Source: Pseudorhodoferax soli (GTDB taxonomy: Bacteria > Pseudomonadota > Gammaproteobacteria > Burkholderiales > Burkholderiaceae_C). From it: a DNA stretch of 64,000 bases. The notes beneath the pieces were generated by a model. That model saw only the letters and a list, made by a program, of their open reading frames with translations. It ran no database searches and was not told the origin of the DNA. The first letter of the stretch is position 1. Each line of letters starts with the position of its first letter. This document shows, in pieces, positions 1-6,420 of this stretch. The DNA lies in assembly GCF_003337555.1 (NCBI RefSeq), contig NZ_QPJK01000013.1:124001-188000 (forward strand), in the 5' to 3' direction. The translations under genes were made by a program, and so were the position numbers.

Positions 1-654
1 GACTCGATAGATGGCTCCATCGAACGGCAACGGGGCCAGCGGTGTGCCGGCCTTCTCAAGCGTCTCGTGCGTCCTGTAGTGGCTGCCGAACATCGATTTG
101 ATGTGCTCGGCGTCTGCAACCGCAAGCGAGGCGGGCAATTTGTAGAGGTCCGTTCTGATGACGAGACTCGACCCGCAAGTCCTGTTGAAGTGCGGCATGT
201 GCATCAACATACGTGAGCCTTCGCCCCACATGAACCCGTTGTACACCAACCACCCGTTTCCACCCTCGTTCTCCTTCACGTGCGCTACTAAGCGCCGGCT
301 GATCAGGTCGTCGTCGTCCACCACCATCAGGTAGCGGCTGTCACGCGCGCGCAGCATGCCGGCCATCACCCGGCGACCTTTGTCCAGCCGCACGGCGTCG
401 AAGAACTCCTCTTGCGACACGCCTTCGCGTTTCTCGTGGACTGGGTTTGGCGCGAAGTCCACCCACTCGACCGTGAAGCCACCCGGCAGTGACGGCAGGT
501 TGGCACCTCGGTTGGCGACGATCACGCAGCTCCAATCCGCGCACGTTTGGGCACTGATGGACGCGATGGTGGCCATCAACCGCCGCGTCAATGCGCCCCA
601 GTCCAAGGCATTGGCCGGGTGACGGATCGGAATCACGAAGGTCAGGAGTGCCAT
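1..654 (-). CDS. Glycosyltransferase family 2-like protein, cut off by window edge
   Basis: The frame is open from the ATG at 654 to the window edge (218 codons, no stop), so the C-terminus lies outside. The protein begins MALLTFVIPIRHP, the typical first beta-strand of a GT-A nucleotide-sugar-binding fold. An acidic run VVDDDD at residues 111-116 sits where GT2 enzymes carry the DxD metal/nucleotide-sugar motif. There is no signal peptide, so it should act in the cytoplasm. It is the outermost visible gene of the presumed island and has lower GC than the chromosome further right. A transferred surface-glycan gene is the simplest reading; donor and acceptor cannot be told. Confidence 0.7.
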   Translation of the reverse strand, partial: MALLTFVIPIRHPANALDWGALTRRLMATIASISAQTCADWSCVIVANRGANLPSLPGGFTVEWVDFAPNPVHEKREGVSQEEFFDAVRLDKGRRVMAGMLRARDSRYLMVVDDDDLISRRLVAHVKENEGGNGWLVYNGFMWGEGSRMLMHMPHFNRTCGSSLVIRTDLYKLPASLAVADAEHIKSMFGSHYRTHETLEKAGTPLAPLPFDGAIYRV

Positions 655-898
655 GTTGCAAACGTAATATTTCGTTGCACGAGCATAAGCCGCACGGACG
701 GGGAGCGCGTCCGCAAAATTAATGAGTCGCGGGGCCGCGCTGTTCGTTGCTGGCTGAGCAGTTGCCGCAGCGACTCCAGCCTGTGTTGCCAGAAAAACTT
801 ACGCAACTTGGTGGAAGGATGCGGTGGCCGCGCCTTACATCAACAACACACTTTGCGGGCCACCCCGGCAGGCTGTGATGCCGGTAGCAGGAGACGAG

Positions 899-1483
899 AT
901 GAATAAATCAGTAGTGGCGTTTGTGCTCGCAGGCGCAGCGCTCGGTGCGAACGCGGCCACAGTCGGCTGGACTTTCAAGGGGACGACGTACGACTCCGAC
1001 GACCGCTTGGTGCCGTTTTGGGCGTACATCGAAGTCGACACTGGGACGCTCAACAACGGCCCCTACTTCGAAGGCCCGGGCACTGGCATCGGCAAGACGG
1101 GGGCGGAGTGGTGGGTAGACGGAAAGTACGGCTGCTATGGCGGCGGTGAATACGGCTATTCGCGCTACAGCACGTCCAGCGCCGGCTTCGCTATAAGTTC
1201 TCTTGACGCTGGGAATGACTGCGGCGTCGTCGCGTGGGTCACGGGCTCGGGCACAAGCAGGTTCGAAGTCGCTGGCGACCAGCTCACTCAGTGGTTTGAT
1301 TTGTCGGGGCTCGGCACTGACTTTCAGATTTACATGTCTAGTTCCGCCCGCGCTTTTCAGGCGGTCACGGTGGACTTCACCTACCAGATGATTCCGGAGC
1401 CATCCCCCGTCGCGCTGATCGGCGCCGGCTTGGCCGGGCTGATCTGGGTGCGCCGGCGCAAGGACGCGCGCGAGCAGGCATAG
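899..1483 (+). CDS. PEP-CTERM sorting-domain protein
   Basis: Secreted protein of 194 residues. The ATG at 899 is preceded by AGGAGA about seven bases upstream and gives a clear signal peptide ending near GANAA. The C-terminus has the PEP-CTERM layout: a PEP-like motif (IPEPSP), a hydrophobic helix (ALIGAGLAGLIWV) and a basic tail (RRRKDAR). In the family this is recognised by an exosortase, which processes the protein at the cell envelope. The middle is rich in Gly, Tyr and Ser and resembles nothing I can name. No exosortase gene is visible here. It sits inside the presumed island between the glycosyltransferase and an excisionase-like gene. Confidence 0.8.
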   Translation: MNKSVVAFVLAGAALGANAATVGWTFKGTTYDSDDRLVPFWAYIEVDTGTLNNGPYFEGPGTGIGKTGAEWWVDGKYGCYGGGEYGYSRYSTSSAGFAISSLDAGNDCGVVAWVTGSGTSRFEVAGDQLTQWFDLSGLGTDFQIYMSSSARAFQAVTVDFTYQMIPEPSPVALIGAGLAGLIWVRRRKDAREQA

Positions 1484-1545
1484 CCGGGCGAAATCACGGG
1501 GTTTGTTATGTACTCGCATCTCCCGTGGGGTGTCGAAAAAATCGT

Positions 1546-1872
1546 CTAGCCGCTGTTCGATGCCCAAGCCTCATATCCCCGCATGTCGATCAGGATGCGA
1601 CCGTCACGCCTCACCCAAAGACGGCCCTCTAGCCAGTCGCCGCGATAGATCTTCGACTCAATGGCTTTTCGGGTGAAGCCGGTGAGAGTAGACGCCAGTT
1701 CGATAGTCACAAACCTGGCGCTTACGACAGGGGCACTCGAAGTGGCTCCGGCGAAGGCCGGGCCACAGCTTCGCAGCTCGTCCGCGGCTGATTCGAGCAA
1801 CCGAGCGGCGTGCTCAATGCTCATGAGCGCTCGGGACAGCCGTTCTGTTGGGTGATGCGGTTTTCTAGCCAT
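1546..1872 (-). CDS. Excisionase-like DNA-binding protein
   Basis: Protein of 108 residues. The C-terminal half (LTGFTRKAIESKIYRGDW, then a stretch ending ILIDMRGYEAW) matches the layout of short phage/ICE excisionases: a winged helix in which a residue pair selects the element's own sites, then a conserved ILIDxxGYExW tail. The N-terminal half is an amphipathic extension of unknown role. In the family, such proteins bend attachment-site DNA and direct the integrase toward excision. It supports the reading of this region as a mobile element, together with the tRNA-Lys fragment at 5373-5417. No integrase gene is seen in the window. Confidence 0.65.
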   Translation of the reverse strand: MARKPHHPTERLSRALMSIEHAARLLESAADELRSCGPAFAGATSSAPVVSARFVTIELASTLTGFTRKAIESKIYRGDWLEGRLWVRRDGRILIDMRGYEAWASNSG

Positions 1873-2063
1873 GGCTTAGCCTGCCCGCATTGGGTCTACT
1901 TGACCAGGTCCAGGCGGATGCCAACGGCAAGATCTTGCCCCAGCGTGCCGATGCCCTCCACAATCGTCGGGGTTGGCCTGGGCATCCTGGTGCGGCACAT
2001 CGTGCAGCTCAGCGAGCGCATCGAGAAGCTGGAGGCGAAGTAAATGCTGAGCAACTTTCCGAG

Positions 2064-2810
2064 CTACATCGCTGGGCGGGGATCGGGCTTGAACACGTTG
2101 CTCAACGGATCGAAGACAAGATATAGATGCTCGTCCTCATCAGACGCCTCACGCGCCATGAAACTTTGCGCTTGTTCGACGCCGTCTTCGTCTGTGTAGC
2201 TCACCACAAATGCTCTGACACCGACTGTTTTGTCGGTATCGATTGCAAGGTCGTGGGTTTCGTCATGACGGAGCAGCGGTAGCAGCAAAGTTTTCGAGCT
2301 CGACCCTTCTCCGCCCAAATTGGCCATCTGAAACTGGGTGCAGTGCCGACCAGCGTTGTGGACTGTCAAACACCATGTGACCACGTTCTCATGGTCCCCT
2401 TCGTAGGCGCCATGTATGGTGAGCCTTGGCTGAATTGCATCGCTCTGGCGCTTCCGCTCCGCTGCGTGCCGCGAACTCTCCACCTCGATCCGCTTGAGCT
2501 CCACTTCAACCAACTGCTGCTGTGCTTTCACAGAGGCTGCCAACTCTTGAGCCTGCAGGGCAAGCGCATCCGTGCTGTGCTTTAGCTCCTCGCCCTGCTG
2601 AAAGTAGCCCAGCACAAGCCATAGGAACGCGAGCGGTCCGAACACGCCCGCAAGGAAGTCGCCCAACTCGTTGAGATCAAGCTTGAGTGGGTTGCTACCG
2701 CTCATGTACACGTGGGCTGCAAGACCGAACAGGTACAGGCCCGTCAGTGGCAGGCCGATCCACGCACGTCGGTTTCGGAACTTCAATTGCGCTTGCGGCT
2801 GTTCGCTCAT
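2064..2810 (-). CDS. Membrane-anchored coiled-coil protein, function unknown
   Basis: Protein of 248 residues starting MSEQPQ at 2810; an upstream extension in the same frame would run into the divergent neighbour and is not chosen. Residues 17-35 and about 50-70 are hydrophobic and likely span the membrane. Residues 72-120 form an amphipathic, Glu/Gln-rich coiled coil (for example ALALQAQELAASVKAQQQL). The last 120 residues look beta-rich and end in an acidic segment. I do not recognise a named family. It is transcribed away from the gene at 2848 with only 37 bases between the two starts, which suggests shared control or a joint function. Confidence 0.7.
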   Translation of the reverse strand: MSEQPQAQLKFRNRRAWIGLPLTGLYLFGLAAHVYMSGSNPLKLDLNELGDFLAGVFGPLAFLWLVLGYFQQGEELKHSTDALALQAQELAASVKAQQQLVEVELKRIEVESSRHAAERKRQSDAIQPRLTIHGAYEGDHENVVTWCLTVHNAGRHCTQFQMANLGGEGSSSKTLLLPLLRHDETHDLAIDTDKTVGVRAFVVSYTDEDGVEQAQSFMAREASDEDEHLYLVFDPLSNVFKPDPRPAM

Positions 2811-2847
2811 TCCGGAAGGATATCCTCGCCGCCTAGGAGGAACAACG

Positions 2848-3495
2848 ATGGCATGGGAATGGATCTGGAGCATGCTGGGCAGCGGTGCCATGGCGGCGGC
2901 ATTGGTCGGCATTGCTGGCTACATGGGCAGAGCTCAACTCGCGCACTGGCTGAATCGGGATCTTGAGCAAGTCAAAGCTGACCACCAGCACGAGCTGGCT
3001 CAGCGGCGCGCCCAATATGAACGCGAACTGGAAGCCTATCGGACCTCGCTGATCGCTCAAGTTGAGTCAGTGAAGGCAGGACAGGAAGTAAAAAAATCGT
3101 TGGCACTGCTAGTTGCGCAGAAGCGCTTTGCGGCCCTGGACAAGCTGCATCAAATCGTTTCGAGGCATCCAAGCAATGTGACCTCCGTCATTGTTGTGTC
3201 TGCGCTGAGGAAGGTGCCGGCCGATGCATCCAAGATGCGGAACATGCGTGAGGGACAGCGCGAGTTGAGTGAGGCGATCAGCCTTATCACCCCATTTGTG
3301 TCCGAAGGCGAAGTACGTGCTCTCGAGGAGCTTTCCTCTAAGTGCATGCAGGCCATCTTCAGTGCAGCAACCTCTGACGCTGAACAGTTTTATTCGCGCG
3401 TTCAAGAGTTTGAGAGGGCAATCAACGACACAAGCAACAAGGTTCAGCAGATAGTCAACGGCTACTTCGCCAAGCTTCACGCCATGACGCTCTAA
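2848..3495 (+). CDS. Membrane-anchored helical protein, function unknown
   Basis: Protein of 215 residues. The ATG at 2848 follows AGGAGG at 2835-2840. Residues about 5-27 form one N-terminal membrane helix (AMAAALVGIAGYMG); residues 35-75 are strongly charged and coiled-coil-like (RRAQYERELEAYRTSL). The rest is predicted helical and has no motif I can name. It lies head-to-head with the gene ending at 2064, which also has membrane helices plus a coiled coil. Both have clearly lower GC than the chromosomal genes further right, consistent with transfer on the island. Confidence 0.7.
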   Translation: MAWEWIWSMLGSGAMAAALVGIAGYMGRAQLAHWLNRDLEQVKADHQHELAQRRAQYERELEAYRTSLIAQVESVKAGQEVKKSLALLVAQKRFAALDKLHQIVSRHPSNVTSVIVVSALRKVPADASKMRNMREGQRELSEAISLITPFVSEGEVRALEELSSKCMQAIFSAATSDAEQFYSRVQEFERAINDTSNKVQQIVNGYFAKLHAMTL

Positions 3496-3628
3496 CAGTC
3501 CACGGCTGGACATACCGACTTGGCGGCCCCAGGTCGGTTACAACCGTCTCACGCTCACAAGCCCTTGATCTGCCAGCAGAACGCGAAATCGCGCTCTGCA
3601 AAATGCCGCTTCAGGTGCCGCCTCGGCT

Positions 3629-3883
3629 TCATTCGCTAGCCTGTGCCTGCTCGCGGGCAGCCGTCGCGCGCAGCTTGCTCACTGCATCCTCTAGGCCGGG
3701 CACCAGTTCCAGGCTCTGCAGCGCAAGTAGGAGGATCTGGGGATTGAGCCGCCCGTCTGCATGCATGGCTAGCAGATGGCAGATCAGATCGCTGCCCAGC
3801 TGCCGTAGCTCGTCGTTCACGTCGGCACTTGCCACGACAGCGCGACATTCCTCCAGACAAGCTCGGGTGCCCGGTGTAAGCAT
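3629..3883 (-). CDS. Small hypothetical protein
   Basis: Candidate of 84 residues, mostly helical, with a Leu-rich middle (LNPQILLLALQSLELVPG). Codon choice is reasonable but not diagnostic, and there is no homology I recognise. It lies between the membrane-protein pair and the repeat array at 3974-4108, on the opposite strand to the genes right of that array. It could be an accessory gene of the island or a chance reading frame. Confidence 0.45.
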   Translation of the reverse strand: MLTPGTRACLEECRAVVASADVNDELRQLGSDLICHLLAMHADGRLNPQILLLALQSLELVPGLEDAVSKLRATAAREQAQASE

Positions 3884-3973
3884 GGGGCGGACTATAGGCG
3901 CCCTGTGCGGTTCTGTGAGCGTTGTCCTACCTGGGGCTTTGTGAAAACGCGGTCCCTGTGCAGCAACGCGTTT

Positions 3974-4108
3974 GTTCGCTACTTCGCATAGTTCGCGAAC
4001 TTAGGAATCAGGCTGCAGGCCGCGCCAGTGCTCATTGTTCGCTAGTTCGCTTTGTTCGCGGCCTCGCTTAGCCACGGTAGCCAAGTTAGCCGCATTAGCC
4101 GGGTAGCC
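3974..4108. repeat. Phased direct repeats (TTCGC triplets and TAGCC array)
   Basis: Two imperfect 24-base copies, GTTCGCTACTTCGCATAG (start at 3974) and GTTCGCTAGTTCGCTTTG (start at 4037), each carry three TTCGC cores spaced 8 and 9 bases. The copies are 63 bases apart. They are followed by five TAGCC units starting at 4069, 4078, 4087, 4096 and 4104, that is, a spacing of 9, 9, 9 and 8. Such short phased repeats are typical of protein-binding arrays: replication iterons, partition sites, or excisionase/integrase sites. They lie in the roughly 300-base gene-free stretch 3884-4185 inside the island. Which protein binds them is not visible. Confidence 0.75.
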
Positions 4109-4147
4109 ACCCCTGCGGCAAGGACATCGGTCACGCGCCCGCAAAAA

Positions 4148-4177
4148 AGTACCCCAATTCAGATGAATTGGGGTACT
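4148..4177. promoter_or_regulatory. Perfect 13-base inverted repeat before a small gene
   Basis: AGTACCCCAATTC at 4148-4160 and its exact complement at 4165-4177 flank AGAT. An A-run precedes and ATTTCTTT follows. The right arm ends eight bases before the ATG at 4186, so an mRNA hairpin would cover the ribosome-binding region. As DNA it could be an operator; as RNA it could block translation, or act as a bidirectional intrinsic terminator for upstream genes. The sequence alone does not decide between these. Confidence 0.7.
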
Positions 4178-4185
4178 ATTTCTTT

Positions 4186-4374
4186 ATGCAAGAGAAAAAG
4201 ACCCTTGGCGGCGCCCGACCTGGTGCTGGCCGCAAGCCAAAGGTAGCGGGCGCGCCGGCTACCCAGTCAGTCACGGTGAAGCTGTCGGACATGCAGAAAG
4301 AGAAGCTGCAGCGGCTCGGCGGTGCACCATGGGTGCGTCAGAAGATCGACAAGGCGCCCGAGCCGAAGGAATGA
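4186..4374 (+). CDS. Small basic protein with GARPGAGRKPK motif
   Basis: Protein of 62 residues starting MQEKKTLGG. The segment GGARPGAGRKPK is a recurrent N-terminal motif of small basic proteins in phages, plasmids and ICEs and resembles an AT-hook-like arm. The remainder (VTVKLSDMQKEKLQRLGG) looks like a short ribbon-helix-helix-type region: a strand followed by helices. An autoregulatory DNA-binding role is therefore plausible, and the palindrome at 4148-4177 directly upstream would be the natural target. An ATG at 4168 in the same frame lies inside the palindrome and is less likely. Function is inferred, not shown. Confidence 0.6.
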   Translation: MQEKKTLGGARPGAGRKPKVAGAPATQSVTVKLSDMQKEKLQRLGGAPWVRQKIDKAPEPKE

Positions 4375-4381
4375 CCGCCGC

Positions 4382-4427
4382 GCCTCAGGGTGGCCGATGT
4401 CGGAAATCCGGCATCGGGATCTGAGGC
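4382..4427. other. Strong stem-loop between small island genes
   Basis: GCCTCAG (4382-4388) pairs with CTGAGGC (4421-4427). Inside it, CCGATGTCGG pairs with CCGGCATCGG through a single G-U pair around an AAAT loop. It directly follows the stop at 4374. The following run is A, not T, so it is not a standard intrinsic terminator for the plus strand. It may be an RNA processing or stabilising element, or a protein-binding site. Confidence 0.55.
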
Positions 4428-4506
4428 AAAAAAGACGACGGCCGAGGTGATTGGACCCACCCCGACCGTCTGACCACAACGCACACACCGTGAAAGGACG
4501 TGCACC

Positions 4507-4851
4507 ATGGCTACCCGCATTGTCGCCCCGGGAGGGGCACCCACGCATCCGCAATCCGTTGGACAGGTGTTGAGCACGCCAGCAGCAGGCCCGACGCCCG
4601 AAGAGCGCCTCCTTCTCTCCACAGAGGCGATCGAGTACATCGACCTGCTGGGCTGGATCTCCGACGCTCAGATCGCGCTGATGGGTCTCCGCCTGGTGGC
4701 GGATACCACACCTTCCGTGGCAGAGGCCTTGAGGACCAACGCAGTCCCCTACCGTAGCCCCGACCTGCTGGACGGCGGCATGAGCCGCGCCGTGGGGCAC
4801 GTGCGCGAGCGCCTGATCCACATCGTAGGCGAGTTGGGAGGTGCAGCATGA
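4507..4851 (+). CDS. Island protein of unknown function
   Basis: Protein of 114 residues. The ATG at 4507 follows AAAGGA at a normal distance. The N-terminal 35 residues are Pro/Ala/Gly-rich and probably disordered; the rest is helical (EAIEYIDLLGWISDAQIALM). I do not recognise a family. The stop codon overlaps the next start as ATGA at 4848-4851, so the two genes are translationally coupled and probably work together. This kind of small coupled pair is common in prophages and ICEs of this group. Confidence 0.65.
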   Translation: MATRIVAPGGAPTHPQSVGQVLSTPAAGPTPEERLLLSTEAIEYIDLLGWISDAQIALMGLRLVADTTPSVAEALRTNAVPYRSPDLLDGGMSRAVGHVRERLIHIVGELGGAA

Positions 4852-5162
4852 GTGCCGCCACCGTCCTGCAGTTTCCGGCCAGACCTGCACCGAAGAAACC
4901 CCGAGCCAAGCGCGCGGCCCGCCCCGCCAACGTCGTGATGCTGCCGGTTCGTCCGGTCTGGCGCGATCAAGAGAACGTGCTGGAAGTCCTGACCAACATC
5001 CGCAGCCGGGCGATCCGTGGCGAGTTCACTGGCGCGATGCTCGTGATGCGCGATACCGCTGGCGAGTACTCCTGCATCAGGGCGGGCTGCATCGACGGCA
5101 TGCAGAAGGAGGCCATCGTGCCCGGGATCATTGGCATCCTGAAGCTCTGCGATGCGAACTGA
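4848..5162 (+). CDS. Island protein of unknown function
   Basis: Protein of 104 residues. The N-terminus is rich in Ala, Pro, Lys and Arg (PKKPRAKRAARPANVV) and probably disordered or nucleic-acid binding. Residues about 40-104 form a small alpha/beta domain (EFTGAMLVMRDTAGEYSC). It starts in an ATGA overlap with the preceding gene, and its own stop overlaps the following short frame (TGATG at 5160-5164). Family not recognised; the setting suggests an accessory gene of the integrated element. Confidence 0.65.
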   Translation: MSAATVLQFPARPAPKKPRAKRAARPANVVMLPVRPVWRDQENVLEVLTNIRSRAIRGEFTGAMLVMRDTAGEYSCIRAGCIDGMQKEAIVPGIIGILKLCDAN

Positions 5163-5242
5163 TGGCCAACGGTCGCAACCCCAAGAAGCGCGGCCACGAC
5201 AGCAGAAACGGCAGGGCGGTCTTTCGTGTAGTTCTCGTGTAA
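5162..5242 (+). pseudogene. Short frame, probable N-terminal remnant of an element gene
   Basis: 26 codons, coupled to the preceding gene through TGATG. The start MANGRNPKKRGHD resembles the N-terminus of a larger protein often found in prophages and plasmids of Burkholderiales, but the frame stops after RVVLV, about 130 bases before the tRNA-Lys fragment. The rest of such a gene is absent, so I read it as cut short near the element end. A genuine tiny protein cannot be excluded. Confidence 0.35.
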
Positions 5243-5374
5243 TCCTGCCGAGAAAATTACACAAAAGAAGGGAACGCGCGAGAAGGTCGAGAAGGGCGTT
5301 TTTGCTTACAAGTAGTTGATGCAAAAGAGTTTTCGCACATTTGATCATGTTCGAGAAGCACCGCATCAACTACT
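5225..5374. other. Probable integrase arm and core sites at element end
   Basis: CGTGTA occurs at 5225-5230 and 5236-5241, spaced 11 bases, and the inverse TTACAC follows at 5257-5262; GTGTAAT and ATTACAC form a 7-base inverted pair. Further on, AGTAGTTGATGC (5311-5322) is repeated exactly in inverse as GCATCAACTACT (5363-5374), ending at the tRNA-derived core. Arm-type plus inverted core-type sites next to a tRNA end are the usual layout of tyrosine-recombinase attachment sites. The assignment is inference; no integrase is present in the window. Confidence 0.5.
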
Positions 5375-5417
5375 CTTAATCCGTAGGTCGAGTGTTCGAG
5401 TCACTCAGGGCCCACCA
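5373..5417 (+). other. Attachment site: 3' half of tRNA-Lys(CTT)
   Basis: The sequence reads as a tRNA from the anticodon loop onward: loop CTCTTAA (anticodon CTT) at 5373-5379, stem TCCGT, variable AGGTC, T-stem GAGTG, T-loop TTCGAGT, CACTC, acceptor strand AGGGCCC, discriminator A and encoded CCA at 5415-5417. The expected 5' half (an acceptor strand complementary to AGGGCCC, a D-arm, and ACGGA before the loop) is missing. This is the footprint left by an element that recombined into the anticodon loop of a tRNA-Lys gene; the intact copy should be at the other end. Confidence 0.8.
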
Positions 5418-5434
5418 AAATTAAGTCGTGAAAC

Positions 5435-5471
5435 AAGCACCTTGCGAGAAATCGCCAGGTGCTTTTTTCTT
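5435..5471 (+). terminator. Intrinsic terminator after the tRNA-Lys fragment
   Basis: AAGCACCT and AGGTGCTT form a stem, extended by GCGA/TCGC around a GAAA loop, followed by TTTTTTCTTTT. It is well placed to end transcription of the original tRNA-Lys gene and now marks the start of the resident chromosome. Confidence 0.8.
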
Positions 5472-5511
5472 TTCTGCGCCGGTGCCAGTTTCGGGTGCCA
5501 CGCCGCAGTCT

Positions 5512-5539
5512 TGTCCGCTGTCCGCTGTCCGCTGTCCGC
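5512..5539. repeat. Four tandem TGTCCGC units
   Basis: Four exact, contiguous 7-base copies just inside the chromosome from the tRNA-Lys terminator. There is no gene across 5243-5661 apart from the attachment site and terminator. A slippage-prone short repeat; no function evident. Confidence 0.7.
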
Positions 5540-5661
5540 TGCCTGTGCGTCAGCGCAGCACCGTAGACTGCCGACCAGGTTGTGCCCGCGCGCACCTCAG
5601 CCAGTCATGGCCAAATTCGCTCACGTGCCTGCGGCGTACTGCACACGCCAGCGTCACGCCA

Positions 5662-6234
5662 TCACCAGCTCAGAGTGACCTGCAGCGTGTCGACGTAGGT
5701 GCCCGCTGGCATGGCGCCGGCCGCGGTCTTGTTGACGCGGGCGAAGACCGGCAACGCGAAGGCGCCGCCGTTGGGCGCCACCGAGACGCCGACAGCGCCG
5801 CCGCTGGTGGGGTAGGCCTTGGTCATGGCCACGTCGCTGTAGATCTCGTACGGCAGGTAGCTCGATGCGCCCTGGCGCATGGCGCGCGTGCCGGCGCCGA
5901 TGCTGCTGCCCTGACCCGGGTTGTTGCCCGCGTTCACGCTGACGGACATGGCCGACACGTCGGGCGAGCAGACGATCTGCGTGCTGCCTGCGCCAGCGGC
6001 GCCGCGGGTGGGCGTGGCCAGCAGCACGCCGGTGAAGGAGGAAGGCTGCACGCCGAAATCCAGCATGCCGAAGTTGGCGCCGGCCGCGGTGCCCGCGCCG
6101 CCGCCCGAAACGGCACAGCCGCCCGTCAACGTCATCTGCGCCATGAGCTGGCCGCCGACGTCTCCCGCTTGGGCAGCGTTAGCAGCAATCAGCAAGATTG
6201 AAACGAGAAATAAGGCGAACTTCAGGGTCTTCAT
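5662..6234 (-). CDS. Spore coat U domain pilin (trailing paralogue)
   Basis: Protein of 190 residues with a clear signal peptide (FALFLVSILLIAANAAQAG) and one spore-coat-U (SCPU) domain. It has the family's Cys pair (GGCAVSG, IVCSPDV) and the pilin-type C-terminal strand ending VDTLQVTLSW. In archaic chaperone-usher systems such domains are pilus subunits completed by donor strands in the periplasm. It is much closer to the first gene of the cluster (11187-11771) than to the others, sharing TRAM/SRAM, SSYLPYEVYSD-like and KTxxxxxxxGTYxDxLQVTL blocks. It lies 186 bases after the adhesin gene, so it may have its own expression signals. Possibly an alternative major pilin. Confidence 0.85.
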   Translation of the reverse strand: MKTLKFALFLVSILLIAANAAQAGDVGGQLMAQMTLTGGCAVSGGGAGTAAGANFGMLDFGVQPSSFTGVLLATPTRGAAGAGSTQIVCSPDVSAMSVSVNAGNNPGQGSSIGAGTRAMRQGASSYLPYEIYSDVAMTKAYPTSGGAVGVSVAPNGGAFALPVFARVNKTAAGAMPAGTYVDTLQVTLSW

Positions 6235-6420
6235 GCTGCTTTGTCGCCGCACTTGTTCGGCTAGCGGGCTATTCTCCGCCGCTGTTGTATCAAGCGGAGC
6301 GCAAGTTGTCACATTTTTCGATGGCGCTGTGACGACAAGCGGCTCGGCGTGCGCCAACACCGCACCGCTGCCAGCAGTCCGGACCTTCAGGAGCTTTTCG
6401 GCGCGCCCAGTTTGGGCGGT

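Noticed and set aside
1890-2126. Short plus-strand frames, one ending in a coiled-coil-like LSERIEKLEAK
   Set aside because: The codon pattern looks coding-like for only about 25 codons, there is no good start, and it runs into the end of the opposing gene at 2064. Possibly a vestige, but not supportable as a gene.
4382-4427. Intrinsic terminator
   Set aside because: The run after the stem is A on the plus strand, and no T-run follows on the minus strand side.
5330-5417. Complete tRNA-Lys gene
   Set aside because: There is no acceptor 5' strand, D-arm or anticodon 5' stem; only the 3' half is tRNA-like.
5512-5539. CRISPR-like repeat
   Set aside because: Four contiguous 7-base units without spacers; a simple tandem repeat. 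No CRISPR array or cas gene was seen anywhere in the window.
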